This document shows, in pieces, positions 15,197-27,367 of a DNA stretch of 64,000 nt. The stretch's first letter is position 1. Each line of letters opens with the position of its first letter. The translations under genes were made by a program, and so were the position numbers. The stretch spans positions 23,096,879 to 23,160,878 of the forward strand of contig OW203722.1 in assembly GCA_934045075.1 (NCBI GenBank), read 5' to 3'. The DNA comes from Yponomeuta sedellus (lineage: Eukaryota; Arthropoda; Insecta; Lepidoptera; Yponomeutidae). Under the pieces are notes generated by a model. It did not search any database, was not told where the DNA came from, and was given only the letters and a program-made list of their open reading frames with translations.

Positions 15197-15409
15197 CTAT
15201 TTTTATTTTTAATACACTAACCCGTGCTAAGGACTACTTCAGCCAGATGTCGCTGCGTAATACAGATAATAGAGTAAAGAGGTTCGAAATTTCACTGATG
15301 CCGGTGAGTCGCTCATTAGCTCAGTTGGATAGAGCGCTGGCACGGATAGCCAGAGGTCGCGGGTTCGAATCCCGGCATGGGTGGAATGTTTAGCCTCTAA
15401 ATAGGTTTC
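15197..15409 (+). repeat. tRNA-derived SINE, single unit
   Basis: A complete tRNA-like head at about 15308-15383: A box TTAGCTCAGTTGG, B box GGTTCGAATCC, a 4-bp D stem GCTC/GAGC and a 5-bp anticodon stem CTGGC/GCCAG. The tail ends TAGCCTCTAAATAGGTTT. The anticodon loop is ACGGATA without T at position 33, so it is a SINE promoter and not a working tRNA gene. Confidence 0.8.
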
Positions 15410-17050
15410 TAGTGTTTTATTTTAACGTGAGCTTAATTAAGGGGTTGTGTTGGGTGGATGTTATTGTTATTTTTTATTAGCTACTCCAACAGTATTCCAA
15501 TAAAAAATATTGTTATCTTCTTATCTTAACTTATTTTCACATTTCATTTAAAAACTACTTATTCTACTGTACAATTCAGTGTGAAACACCTTTACAGGAG
15601 TATACAACTTTAACTCCTATATCGAAGGAAATGTCTGAAACTTTCGAAAAAACTTGACAGAATTGATTGTCAGGTAAAAACTACGTAACCTTTTTATTCC
15701 TTTAGGTGCCAACCAACCTAATACACTAATCAAACATCTGTTGATTTTAGATAAATCACGCCGGCTCCGGAGAATAAAATGATTAATGCAAAAAACACAA
15801 CTTTACACAAAAAACCGTTTAAATGAGATTACTCCCTTTGGGTTTTAGATAGAAACTTGGGAGTCAGCTTAAAAGATAGCTAATTTTTAGTGCTATTATG
15901 TATACTTAGTAGAAATTTCAAAAGATTATATAGAACTTGAGATAGTTAATAATTAAAACATTAGACGTAATTTTACAATATCATTGTGTCGCTAACATGC
16001 ATTTATAATTTTTTTCTGGTTTAATTTTTATTTCTTCAGATATGATAACAATGTCCCGTCATAATATTCTACGATCTACGAATTCTCCAGCAATGTCAAT
16101 AATGTAATATTATCAATTTATTCTCGTTATTACTCACATAATGAATTTGCAATATGAGTTAATTAGACGTTTTTTCTGGGCTATTCAAATTAAACTTCTC
16201 AATGATAATAAACTGTTATTTATTTTGGCACCAACATTTAAAGCTAATCAAGATGATAACAACAATATTATTTTTCAAGAAAACAAAACATACCGAAGAA
16301 ACATTGCATAAAGTTACTCTCAAATAAATCCGCCTATAATCAATTCTCCTATTTCCATACTTAAATCTTCAAAAACAAGTAGATTCTTCGAGTAAACATT
16401 CAGAATCGCAAAATGTAATATTGCAAACAAAATTAAGCAAAATCTAAGTAATTTTCATGCATGATACATGAAAAGTATGCAATTGAAAAAAACTTTCCTT
16501 AATTTAAAAAACGTAATTACTCTTCATCATCGTTATAAGTTGGTAATTCTGTCTCATTAATAAATTTCAGGGATTCATAGAAATCATGATCTTCTTCTTC
16601 TCAAAGCGGTCGTGGTTCTCATGAGGAGGCATGAGAACCACAACTAATAGCAATAAGGCCGCCAATTGTACTCTGTATATTTACATGTTTTTTAATACGT
16701 GCTCTTGTGTACAATAAAGAATATTATTATCTTATTTTGATTGTAGGCTGATATTGCGTGCCTCACGATGCTTGAATATCCTTTCGGTTAGATGCCACTC
16801 TGATGCGTTAATGCAACTTGGCCTTGGTTGAAACCATAATAGTAGGTTGGTATGTGATATGATTTATAAAAACGTTTAAGATGTACGACAGTTTTACTTT
16901 ATATAATCTGTAATTCGTGACTGTCATTAATATTTGTGGTCTTTGAAGCCGAACTGGCACCCCGTTTAGATCTCTTAAGGCGTTCAAAGTTGAGTTTAGC
17001 ATACTCAGCGTAAAATCATATTATTTAAACCGCAAGATGAATGTTTCTGA
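15410..17050. other. AT-rich DNA, no gene; one strong hairpin
   Basis: Nothing coding is recognised. 16612-16623 (GTGGTTCTCATG) and 16630-16641 (CATGAGAACCAC) form a perfect 12-bp stem with a 6-nt loop. A LINE-like 3' end (AATAAGGCCGCCAATTGTAC) follows from 16652. Confidence 0.45.
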
Positions 17051-17059
17051 ACGGGTTAC

Positions 17060-17345
17060 ATTGATTTCCGTTTTCTTTAAACCACGATGTATTTTTACCC
17101 CAGTTTCGTCTTGAAGTAATTATTTTATGTCGTAGAAGTCACTTTTTAAAATTTCTTCAATAATGTATTTTTCGCCACTACTTTGGTAATGTTTGGGTAC
17201 ATTGGACCTGGAGTATACACAACCTGGTTCTCCAGTTCACATTCTATAGTTGAATACATCGACTCCCCCTCGATTTAGCTTGTCATGATCCATCTCAAAA
17301 ATCTGATAGTGAATTGAAGGTTTTTGCCAGCAAACTTGTACAGAG
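17060..17345 (-). pseudogene. Decayed coding relic, probably transposon-derived
   Basis: On the minus strand, runs of protein-like sequence (for example LENQVVYTPGPMYPN followed by VVAKNTLLKKF) are broken by stop codons. The 95-codon open frame upstream on the same strand (17527-17814) may be part of the same relic. The pattern resembles an ancient ORF from a high-copy insect transposon, but I cannot name the family. Confidence 0.35.
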
Positions 17346-17828
17346 TGAATATGAATCTGTTTTGATGTTGTCATCGTAGATCTTGCAATGCTTTGCTATT
17401 GTTATTTTTACAGATTTGGTATAAATTGTTTGGATGCGATTATTCTTTCGATCTTACCTAATTATTTTGACCTTCTCAGCTGTCGAATAATTAACAATAA
17501 ATTGCCATTGCCATTCATGTGTAAATTCAACTATATCTGACTATAGAATAATTATTTTCAGGCAGTAGCGTTTTGTAAAAACCAAGGTCTTTAACATCTT
17601 CACTTTCGATGGAAGACTGTATCATTCTCCAAAATATGTGAAGCTTTTTGTTGAAAAAAGTATTAGAACAACGTTTTGTTTTTTTTCTGCTACTAACATC
17701 TAGTAGTTTGGCAGAAACCGGTGATGTAGTGGTATTTATATTTGTTAAGGATTTAGGTGTGCCCATCAACTTGGCAGCAGTCCTATGTAATTGAAAATGA
17801 TGCCATGAAGTCAATTTCTTTTCGATAT

Positions 17829-17894
17829 CAGGTCTTGTATGTCTCCACTACCGGGGCCCGGGGCTCTTCCTGCATCGCAGGAAGGTTAGGCTGA
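17829..17894 (-). repeat. 5S-like SINE, tail fragment
   Basis: Only the tail end is present (ATCAGGTCTTGTATGTCTCC...GCATCGCAGGAAGGTTAGGC), about 65 bp. Confidence 0.6.
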
Positions 17895-18890
17895 GTTGAT
17901 TTGGACTTAGTATATACTCTGAAACGTTTGGCGAAAGTCAACAGCAATCAGTTTGTCATCTTGGCAGTAATGTTTGTTCGGCAATTCAGAAATTTATTGT
18001 GAAAAATGAAGAACACTTGAGAACCTTTTTTCATTACTTCATTGACTGCTTAGGTATGTATTTACTATACGAGCACATAAAATAAGAAATAGGTACTTAC
18101 CTTAGGGAGAATGTTACGGTTTTGGATGAAATTCTTCTCCTATATTATGTATAATGGCATTTAACGGGGATGCGCAATTTTTTTCCATCTAAAAACACCG
18201 CTAGACTATTTATTTAATATTACTATAGAATTGATCCATTCAATGGAATTCCGATAATTCCAATACAAAACTAGCTACGCTCAGTGACGTATAATATCAT
18301 ATTAATTTGAAAAGTAAAGAGACAATAACACTTGTCAGCTTGGCGCCAATGTATCTGCTATTATTTTCTTACATTAGCTTAATCAACACGGCATATAAAA
18401 AACAACAACAACATATATTGTTGTTTAGTATGATTCCACGTATTTCGCTAAGAAAGCATTAGCAAACGAGTGCAGTACATTTTGAACAAGAATAAAATGA
18501 TAACTGTGTTTGTCATAGACGCAGGAGGCATTACTTTCTAGAATATTAAGATAATAGGAGATGTTATGCGTAGCTGACAAAAATATTTTGCTAAAGCAAT
18601 ATTATGGTATATTGTTAGATACAAAAAAATCGCTGATGAAAATAATATTTTTTTGTAACTTTTTAAATAAACATAAGATACAACTGAAATAAATTGCAAA
18701 GATGTGTTAGCACCACAGGATCTCGAATTTTTAATAATATTATAACTATGATAATAGCGGTTATCATTTCGTTCTCCGGAGCCGGCGGTATACTCGTATA
18801 CTACGTATATATTCTACGTGTATATCCGTACGTATATCCTTCCAGTAGAAGAAGAAGAAGTACGTATATCCTACAATCATTACACTTACT
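17895..18890. other. AT-rich DNA, nothing recognised
   Basis: No ORF, RNA gene or repeat family that I can support. Confidence 0.4.
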
Positions 18891-18895
18891 ACATT

Positions 18896-19150
18896 ACAGA
18901 GCGGTGGCGGTAGCCCTGTGTGTAGAACAAGGGACTCGGAAGCGGGAGACCCAGGTTCGATTCCTAGTGCCAATAACATTCAAGGGAAACATCGTGAGGA
19001 AATCTTAGTGACTGAGGTGTTCAAATACCTCAGCGCTTGAAATTGCCAATCCACACACGGGCACGCGTGGCAATTAAGCCCATACTCTCTATCTCTGATA
19101 GAAGACCTGTGCCCTGCAGCGGGACGTTAATAAGCTGCATAAAAAAAAAA
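18896..19150 (+). repeat. Complete tRNA-headed SINE family A
   Basis: Head at 18898-18972: A-box-like GGTGGCGGTAGCC and B box GGTTCGATTCC. It is followed by the family A tail (CATCGTGAGGAAATC, CAGCGCTTGAAATTGCC, GGCACGCGTGG, GACCTGTGCCCTGCAGCGGG) and poly-A at 19140. One of the two full-length family A copies here, with 23805-24113. Confidence 0.8.
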
Positions 19151-20823
19151 CTACATTGGATTTTACCTGCCTGTAAGACTAATTTCTCCGTGCCATTTAA
19201 AACCAATTCCGATTTTCCGGCACATAAAGTACATTTTCCGGGCACTCCAGCCGGCCGGCCATATGTATTAGCGCGTACCCCACTGACCCGAGGATCGTCT
19301 ACAAGAAATATGATTCCCACCAAGCCTCCGCTCTCCGTGGGAGCAAGCATAAAGAAAACTTTAAGAGGCCATTACACGCCGTTTTATTTCTCGTCTGGGC
19401 CGTGGACGTACTGGCAGCGCGAGTTGGAACCTCTTTGGGCGTGTTTTTAGTTTACTTGCCCTGAAAAAAAAACATAATTATGTCACTCACTGAACTCCAT
19501 GGAACCATGAAGGTATCATGGAGTTCAGAACGAAAAAAATGGTTCCATTGGTATTTTGCAGTAACAAAGAACTCCATGGTGAATATATAGTAATAGTTTA
19601 TTTTTTATTTTATATTATTTATTAGGCACACCAACAGCATATATACAGAACATGGTACCAAAGAGTCACAGGAAGATAAAAGGTACAACATTAATATAAA
19701 TTAAGCTTACATCGTTAATGAGTTGATCTTACAGAAATGATAATTAAATTAAATAACAGATAACAATTAATAGTTTATTGACCAATGATCTACAAAGATC
19801 TACAGCTAAGAATAGTTAGTTGCATGAACGATATAAAAATCTTAATATAAAAGTTACATGAATGATAATAAGGATCTACAGCTAAGAATATTGCCGAGCT
19901 AGGCCATATTTATACTTCAAACTTCGAAATTGATGACAACGGATGAATAATCCACGACCGAAAACTGCCTGCAAAGGATTATCGAAAAATGTAAGTTGCT
20001 AAGCCAAGTCAAAAAAGCGAGTTCGAATACCAATAATACAAAAGACTAATGTCATAAAAGTGTTCAAAAACAGTGCCTGGTCCCCAAACTAGAATACTCT
20101 GTATTATGGGTAACCAGACTTCAGCACACAGAGCAAAATTCCCGAGGCCGAGTCAGTTTCAAGCCCATTAGACGCCACGCCATTTTATTTCTCCCAGCGC
20201 CCAGTGGGCATAGTCTGCAAGATTTACGCGCATAAAGACCGTTGCTCAGGGAGAATACATCGTTTCGGCCAGCTAGGGAGCACTGTGCGACGACGTAGTG
20301 CACTTAATTTCGCATTTAATGATATTTCGCAGGCATTTTATGACTTTGCAAGTTTTTGGGGTAAAACGCTCGCCGCGGCCGTGAGTGAGATGCAATGAAG
20401 CGGTTTTAAAGTGCTTTTTGGGATGGGTCCCGGTAAAATGTTGGTTTCCGGTTCAAATATCTGGTAGAGATTATTGTAACAGGAATGTGAGTGCCACGAT
20501 ACAAGATTCGCAATAATTCCAACAATTAGGTACCTATCTGTCATTGTAATTGGAATTAAAAAACCGATATGCAACGTAATATGAATTGAAATGAAAGAAC
20601 ACCTGAAAACGGTTTCTTTAATATAAATATATTAGTTGACCTACACATCTCTTCATCTTTTAGCCTTATTTATCCTAACGTAGTCTGAAAGATATCATTT
20701 TAAGCAATAACACTTCTAATTGTATACTATGTAACTTAGATATTTAAGTTTTTCATGTACTCCCAAAATGTATGTGGGTAATAAAAAGTATTTCATCTAC
20801 TAATATCAATATTGTGAGTCAGT
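19151..20823. other. Unassigned, with two GGCCATTA...TTTTATTT motifs
   Basis: No gene. GC-rich segments at 19170-19450 and 20130-20400 carry the motif at 19367-19390 and 20163-20191. A short inverted repeat TGAACTCCATG/CATGGAGTTCA flanks about 19491-19528. A family B SINE core fragment lies at about 20075-20118. Confidence 0.4.
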
Positions 20824-21168
20824 CATCATCAACCCATTATGTCTCTACCGAGGGGCACAAGTCTCTCCTATACATTCCTCAGAGGGTATAGGCCATACTC
20901 CACCACGGGGGCCAAGTCCGGATTGGTGGAGGCTTGCAAGTGGCTGGTCTTACTGTCAGAAGTTTTAAAGCCGCCCTAAGGCCTCTGACTTGGCTTAACG
21001 ACTGCCATCTATCGACGGCAGCCGGCACCAACTGCATAACGTGCCTTGCGAAGTACGGAACCGCTCGGAAAAATGCCAATAGCGTTAGTCATAGACGGTT
21101 TACCCATCCATGCACTGAACGCGCCCTGTGTTGCTTAACCTTCGTGATCATTTAAGATCACGAAGATC
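20824..21168 (-). repeat. 5S-like SINE, second subfamily
   Basis: Reverse copy of the 12645 type. The minus strand reads GGTTAAGCAACACAGGGCGC, TGCATGGATGGGTAAACC and the body, with the tail at the left (CATCATCAACCCATTATGTC). The 5S-like match is clear here. Confidence 0.75.
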
Positions 21169-22248
21169 AATGTTGTACTAAAATAAAAATAAAACTGAAT
21201 AAAAGAATAACCAGTAACTCGAGAGTAGTTAGTGCTCGGTACTAAACAGGCGGACTCAACCTACCTCGCAATGAGTCATATTGTTAAATTTGAGTCCCGC
21301 CTGCTTAGGAAATAATGCGCAGTAGTCGGGTTATTGGCTATTTTTAATTCAGTTTTTTTATTTTTGTCTTTTTTAGCGATCATATTATATTTTATACATT
21401 ATAAAAAGTCGTAGCAGAGAGAATGGACAGCCCAATATCAAGACCCTGGGGTTCGCACTTTTGTAAACCAAACCATAAGTTTGGAGTTGAACGTAAAAAT
21501 TAAAATGTTAGTTTAAACTCCTAAATTCAATTTAATTTTTAATATTTAGTTTTAATACTGAATGTCGTTTTGCTAACAACCTATCGAATGTTATTAATCC
21601 AAAATAAAGCAATGCAATACAATAAATTGGGACAAATATAGGCAGCATCATATATTGCTCTCAGAGAGATTTATGATCTCTTCACTGAGCCTTAAAATGC
21701 CTCCTCTACACTCGGTGGCCATAATTCTGCACGTTCTTATCAATCAGTACCGAACTGACAAAGACACAAACATCAAGAAGTTGGGACACGAGTAGAGGCT
21801 CAAGTCTGTCGTGCTATTTAAGGGACACCCCACATATAGCCCTCCAAACTACCTGTAGATAATTCACACTCGCGTCCAGTCGCAAATTGAATATGTATGC
21901 ACATGAGACGTCCATGTAAATTTAATCATACATGCGCGGGCTAAATCCGGAGTGTGATTAGAGCTGCATACTCGACCGTGTTGGTCGCAGGTTCTTTGAA
22001 AATGAAAGAATGTGTGAATGAATGAAGAATAATAATAATAACTTCCACACTTGTTTTGGTCCCAAACTAGGATACCCTGTGCTATGGTGACCAGGCAAGG
22101 ACATCACAAACATGGAAATACACCATGGAATGAATGAATGGACCTTGTAGTGTTGTATATCTTTTAATATAGTAGATTGTTAACCAAGGGCTGTATGACA
22201 TCAATTGCATATGAGGCCCGAGTATGCAATTGATGCTTACACCCGAGG
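21169..22248. other. Unassigned, with SINE core fragment
   Basis: No gene. A reverse SINE core (CCCAAACTAGGATACCCTGTG) lies at 22071-22091 and continues into GACATCACAAACATGG. Confidence 0.4.
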
Positions 22249-22898
22249 TAAACACTCTGCTTTACATATCGATTGTGAGGTAAGTAAAAAAATAAGAAAG
22301 CAGGTTTCTATGAACATTTATTAAAGAGCAACATGTGTATTTAATTAAAACTAATAGTAAAATTAGAACAATTTGTAAAAGATATGGTCAAGTTTTTTTT
22401 AGGAATATTTACAGTTTGAGTACGAGTTTGTGATGATAAGACTTGAGGTTCTAAGTGACTTTTAACTCCAAAACACGAAAAAAAATTACTTTCGCGCCTA
22501 GCTAGTCAACTGACTTTTTTACTCTTCACGATTTTATGGCACGCAAGCGCGTCAAATCGTGCAGGCCAGTTTGATTTTTAAATCGATTTCAATTAACATA
22601 GTATTACGATGTGACTGCGAAACAAATAGTTCGATATTTAAAATAAAATCTTCATAAATTCTAATATAAATTGACTCGATTCCGATTCGAGTAAATAATC
22701 GATACCGAGAAAAAAATATTAACTTTTAAAAAATATTCTTCTTGCAGTATGAGTATGACAGTTCTTTTTTCAAATTCCAAAACCTATGCTGTAATGTTAA
22801 CATTACATGGTATGTTTTGAAACCTATGCTGTAATGATATCCATACACCCCGGCATTCAGGCAAATAAGTGACTACTTACAGAACAAGAGATATGTAA
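22249..22898 (+). repeat. Local duplication, left copy
   Basis: 22249-22306 matches 25214-25271, and 22464-22898 matches 25314-25747, at high identity. The segment between the two matching blocks (22307-22463) is shortened in the right copy. Features include an 18-bp palindrome TGTAATGTTAACATTACA at about 22791. The repeat class is unknown. Confidence 0.85.
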
Positions 22899-23061
22899 AA
22901 TAATAAAACTGGAACGACTTTAACTTTATTTGTACATGGTATGTTTTGAAACCTATGCTGTAATGATATCCATACACCCCGGCATTCAGGCAAATAAGTG
23001 ACTACTTACAGAACAAGAGATATGTAAAATAATAAAACTGGAACGACTTTAACTTTATTTG
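22804..23061 (+). repeat. Exact 129-bp tandem duplication
   Basis: 22804-22932 and 22933-23061 are identical on reading, beginning TACATGGTATGTTTTG and ending ACTTTAACTTTATTTG. No mismatch was seen, so the event is recent or an assembly effect. Confidence 0.9.
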
Positions 23062-23249
23062 TTATATTTAGTTTATATTTATAATAAAAACAGAAAACTG
23101 GATGAAAACGGATAAGCAGGTAAAATAGTCAGATCTAGTCGAGATGTAAAGTGGTGAAATGATGAAAATTAGGGAAATCTTTAAATTTGTGACATATTTT
23201 TAAATATTTGAAAATGATAGATAGAAAAAGAAGTATAAAAAATGGTTTT

Positions 23250-23369
23250 AAAAACCTATTTAGAGGCTAAAAATTCCACCCATGCCGGGATTCGAACCCA
23301 CGGATAGCCAGAGGTCGCGGGTTCGAATCCCGGCATGGGTGGAATTTTTAGCCTCTAAATAGGTTTTTA
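23250..23369. repeat. Minimal palindromic tRNA-SINE dimer
   Basis: About 50-bp arms: TAAAAACCTATTTAGAGGC...GGGATTCGAACCC on the left and GGGTTCGAATCCC...GCCTCTAAATAGGTTTTTA on the right, with only about 19 bp between. Each arm keeps a B box. It is a deletion derivative of the dimer at 27368. Confidence 0.85.
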
Positions 23370-23804
23370 GTTTGTGTTCCTTATTTTTGTAGTGTATTTT
23401 TTTAATTACGTAACTTTGTAGTGTTGCTATATTTAATGTCGAATGCTGTATACATTCCATTGGGTGCACAACAGACTTATTATGTTAAACTTCAATTTCG
23501 AATTCTATTAGTGTAAACTGCAAATACTACGTGAAAGACGCCTAGTTTTGAGCGTGTCAGTTGCAAACATTGATGCTCTGCAGGACCCACGCCTTCTCTC
23601 AGAGAGAGAGAAAGAGAGAGAGTAGGAGAGATTACATGCCTACGTAATGTGACTATTTGAAGAGATTGAAAATTAACTGCATCTAAGCCTTTATAATTCT
23701 GTTGTCAGTCAGACAAAAGCCCTAAAAGAAAGAGTTAGGGGCGAGAATTTACACATTTATTGTTTGAAGTCCATCATTTATCACGCACTGTGATGAATGA
23801 TGTA

Positions 23805-24113
23805 AGGGAGCGGTAGAACACCGGCATCTCAATCGGGAGGTCGTGGGTTCCAATCCCGGCATGTACCAATGACTTTGTTTTCTGAGTTATGTACATTAAT
23901 TAGCGAACTTATAGTAGCAATACCATTCGCTAACGGTGAAAAGAAAACGTCGTGAGAAAACCTTAGTGTCTGTAGTGTTCAACTGCCTCAGCGTTTGGAA
24001 TTGCCAATCCGCGGGGGGCACGCGTGGAAATTTAATCCGTACTCTGTCTTTCTGAGTAAAGGGCTGTGCCCTGTAGAGGAACGTATTAAGTCTGTATAAA
24101 TAAAAAAAATAAA
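23805..24113 (+). repeat. Complete tRNA-headed SINE family A
   Basis: Head with B box (GGTCGTGGGTTCCAATCCCGG), a linker (GAGTTATGTACATTAATTAG), then the family A tail and poly-A. The linker matters: it matches DNA on both sides of the Polinton insertion. Confidence 0.8.
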
Positions 24114-25213
24114 GTCCATAATCGCGCTTTGCTGTCGGAACCGTCCTCATAAAAACTGACCTACATGAGTAGCTTGACCATTCAAAGCGCTTAAGCTTAT
24201 AAAATAAATCCTAGCCCAAAGAGGCCTTGCCATACGGAATTAGTCTTTGTGCATAAAATATCGCGCGTTCCCCGAGCCAAACTTAAAATAAGCTACTAAT
24301 TATACCTCAGCGTGGCTGGCACGCGATGATCACTTTGGCGGTCTAGAATCTTTTGAATCACAACTCACCAGTTTAATGGAGATGACATACACAGGGTTAT
24401 TTTTTAAATGCTCTTTTCCTGAAATAATAGACTTTGTACTATGTTACATTACATTTACATATAGAAATCGATTAAAGTGTATCTGATGTATATAGATTTA
24501 AGAGGACTTCAGAAAAGATGGTTAGAGTGGAGTTTTTTCCCCGCTGCCTTTTTCTCCACTACACTACGGCCCGAAGGCAGCGGCTTTCACTTTCATGTTA
24601 CATTGTACTTTGACATTCAACATTCAATTTTGAAATAGAGAACATTCAATTTTGAAATAGAATGTAAATTCTTTACGTTGAAATAAATTGAATTAATTTT
24701 TTTTTTTATTTATTGGCCTTTTTGCATCTACTTAATGAGATGATTTATACAGCGTCCAGTGGTATCTTAGCCATTGATGCTTACTGAGCTTACACCTGAG
24801 GTAAACTGTTGCTTATTAAATATGTATTAATTGTATAAGTATTTATTTTTAGGTATTTATGTATATTATTATTTAGTATATGTTGCTTACCTATATGTAT
24901 TTAATTGGATATGTGTTTATTTTTTAGGTGTCTATGTATATTATTATTTAAATATATGTACATTATATCGTAGGTAATTATATTCTCGCACTCCGTTCCT
25001 GTTTGTTATCAAAATATTTTCGATTTAATTATTTATGTACATGCACCATGTACCGACTATATTCTTCATGCAATCCACTCCATCCAAAAGGTTGTCTGGA
25101 AGAGATCGCTCTTAGCGATAAGACCGACAATTGTATAACATTACTTAGATTTAAGAATCATGGTTGTAATATTTTTCTGGTTGTCCAATTAAGTGTTCTC
25201 TATCTATCTATCT
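24114..25213. other. Unassigned AT-rich DNA with repeat pieces
   Basis: No gene. A hairpin CCGCTGCCTT/AAGGCAGCGG lies at about 24541-24582. A short direct duplication of AACATTCAATTTTGAAATAG lies at about 24618-24661. A repeat fragment (TTGCATCTACTTAATGAGAT) at about 24720 also occurs at 59466. A LINE-like 3' end lies at about 25112-25190. Confidence 0.45.
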
Positions 25214-25747
25214 AAACACTCTGCTTTACATATCGATTGTGAGGTAAGTAAAAAAACAAGAAAGCAGGTTGACTTTTTTTTTGACTTGACATTTTTCAAA
25301 ACTTTTGAGAAAGAACTCCAAAACACGAAAAAAAATTACTTTCATGCCTAGCTAGTCGACTGACTTTTTTACTCTTCACGATTTTATGGCACGCAAGCGC
25401 GTCAAATCGTGCTGGCCAGTTTGATTTGTAAATCGATTTCAATTAACATACGATGTGACTGCGAAACAAATAGTTCGATATTTAAAATAAAATCTTCATA
25501 AATTCTAATATAAATTGTCTCGATTCCGATTCGAGTAAATAATCGATACCGAGAAACAAAATATTAACTTTTAAAAAATATTTTTCTTGCAGTATGAGTA
25601 TGACAGTTCTTTTTTCAAATTCCAAAACCTATGCTGTAATGTTAACATTACATGGTATGTTTTGAAACCTATGCTGTAATGATAATTATCTATACACCCT
25701 GGCATTCAGGGAAGTAAGTGACTACTTACAGAGCAAGAGATATGTAA
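25214..25747 (+). repeat. Local duplication, right copy
   Basis: Second copy of 22249-22898, with an internal deletion and scattered substitutions. It lacks the 129-bp tandem repeat. Confidence 0.85.
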
Positions 25748-25750
25748 TAG

Positions 25751-25970
25751 TACATTACACAACTAGGGTGGTAATACAAAGAAAGGCCGAGATCGCAGAA
25801 GTTTGCGGCCCGAGCTGCAAGCGAGGGGCGTAAATATGCGATCGATAGCTTTCTTTATTACCTCCCGTGTTGTGTACATCTTTTTATGTCTACACTTGGC
25901 CAGAAAGCGGCTTTTTCCGTACGCGCAGCGTGCGAAAAAAGCTACTTTATTGCCAGATGTGGCATAAAAA
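25751..25970. repeat. Two adjacent hairpin-forming segments
   Basis: 25751-25784 pairs imperfectly with 25849-25878 (TACACAAC...GTTGTGTA). Then 25885-25970 forms a second one around GTACGC-GCA-GCGTGC, with AAAGC..GCTTTTT-type arms. The class is unknown; it looks like a MITE. Confidence 0.6.
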
Positions 25971-26025
25971 TAGTTATCACAGATATTAAGATTTTTGATG
26001 TTTACTTTTTGAAAAACAAAACGTA

Positions 26026-26090
26026 TTATAAAACAAGTTATGATTTTTATTTCATTGGTGGCGCTAAATAGCGCCCCTAAGCGCCTTAAT
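26026..26090 (+). repeat. Short repeat shared (inverted) with 33034-33100
   Basis: AACAAGTTATGA...GGTGGCGCTAAATAGCGCC...AAGCGCCTTAA is mirrored at 33034-33100 (AAGGCG...GCGCTAAATAGCGCCACC...CATAACTTGTTT). Confidence 0.6.
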
Positions 26091-26396
26091 TATATTAAAA
26101 CAAGTCTTGATGCAAGTTCCTATTTAAAGTTAACCCTGTATTTGAGGCCGTTTCGCCACTCTTCAGTCATTTGCTGAAGTTTTCTCATTACTTTTTTAAA
26201 CCAGAAGAGGTTTTTTATCTCGGCCATAACTCTTAGCTCAAAGTTTGTTAACACCCTTGATTATCAATCTAAAGTATCTTTTTCATAATCAACGAAAAGA
26301 TTTTGTTTTCTGAATTATTCACTGGAGAAAGTTATTTCTTTGTTGGTGTCCCTCTGAGATATTGAATTATGAAATCATTAAAACGATGGAAGTTAA

Positions 26397-26650
26397 GCGG
26401 CGGCCTCGGTGGTGCAGCGGTTTGGCACGCTGACTGCAAAACCGAAGGTCTCGGGTTCGATCCACGGCCGGATCAAACTAGCAAACGAACTTTTCTAGTT
26501 TGTCTCGGGTCTTGGATGTTATGTATGTATTTATTGTATGAAGTCTATCATCGAGTTAGCACCTGTAACACAAGTCATTTAGTAGTACTTAGTATAGGGC
26601 CAGCGAGATCTGTGTTACATGTCCATGAATATTTATTATTAATATTAAGA
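26397..26650 (+). repeat. tRNA-derived SINE (family C)
   Basis: Head CGGTGGTGCAGCGG (A-box-like), then GGTCTCGGGTTCGATCC (B box). The tail runs through TTTGTCTCGGGTCTTGG to about 26650. Only one copy is obvious in this window. Confidence 0.65.
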
Positions 26651-26974
26651 GTGTGCCACAGACCTTTAAATATAAGGTATTTTGGTTTTCATTTACAAAC
26701 AACATCGATCGTAATGAAACTAATTTTTTTCGCGATAATAATCGCGATTAGAACCGTTTAACATATAACTATGTATAATTATAGCGAATTATTAAGAAAA
26801 ACCACTTTTTTTAGTCTCTAGTATCGTTAAGACATCATTTCTATGCTTTAATTTCGCTCACGACTCTAACCTTCTTATTTTCTCCTGTGTGTACACACTT
26901 CAACAGGAAAGTTCCTGGAGTTCCAGGAACCTTCAGAAATATCAATTAGTTTTCCTGATTTCTTAAGTGTCATC

Positions 26975-27355
26975 ATCATCATAGGCCTTCGCGTCCATCA
27001 CGGACGATCCAAACAGTGCCTAAGGACACAGGACTTGTCACTTTTTTGAGTGACTGAAAAGTCCAATTCGAGAGCGGCAGCCCCTGCCGCATGTAGGACA
27101 TATAAAAAGAAGGTCCGGAGTCGGGTCATTACGGGTTTGGTGCCTCCTGGTTCTCTTGTCCGCCAGTGCCGAGCACCATACTTCGTCGCAGGTCTTGCGG
27201 CCCTCCCGAACCTTTGCTCTCCAGGCTTCTCTGTACACAACGAGTTCCTCCCAGTTGTCGTGGACGATCCCAAATGCCGCCATGTCACGCTTAGCGCAAT
27301 CTTTAAAGCGCAGTAGCGGTCTTCCGACACGCCTTTTGGCGTGCGCTTAAGTGTC
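26975..27355 (-). repeat. Non-LTR retrotransposon 3' coding end
   Basis: A longer sibling of 11720-12020. The minus strand encodes REAWRAKVREGRKTCDEVW and the CPTCGRGC...SHSKK tail. It extends about 70 bp further 5' than the other copy. No polymerase domain. Confidence 0.75.
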
Positions 27356-27367
27356 ATAAAACAAATT

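Noticed and set aside
15308..15383. Functional tRNA gene
   Set aside because: A good cloverleaf-like pattern, but the anticodon loop lacks T33, the T stem has a mismatch, and the same sequence recurs many times with a SINE tail. It is a SINE head.
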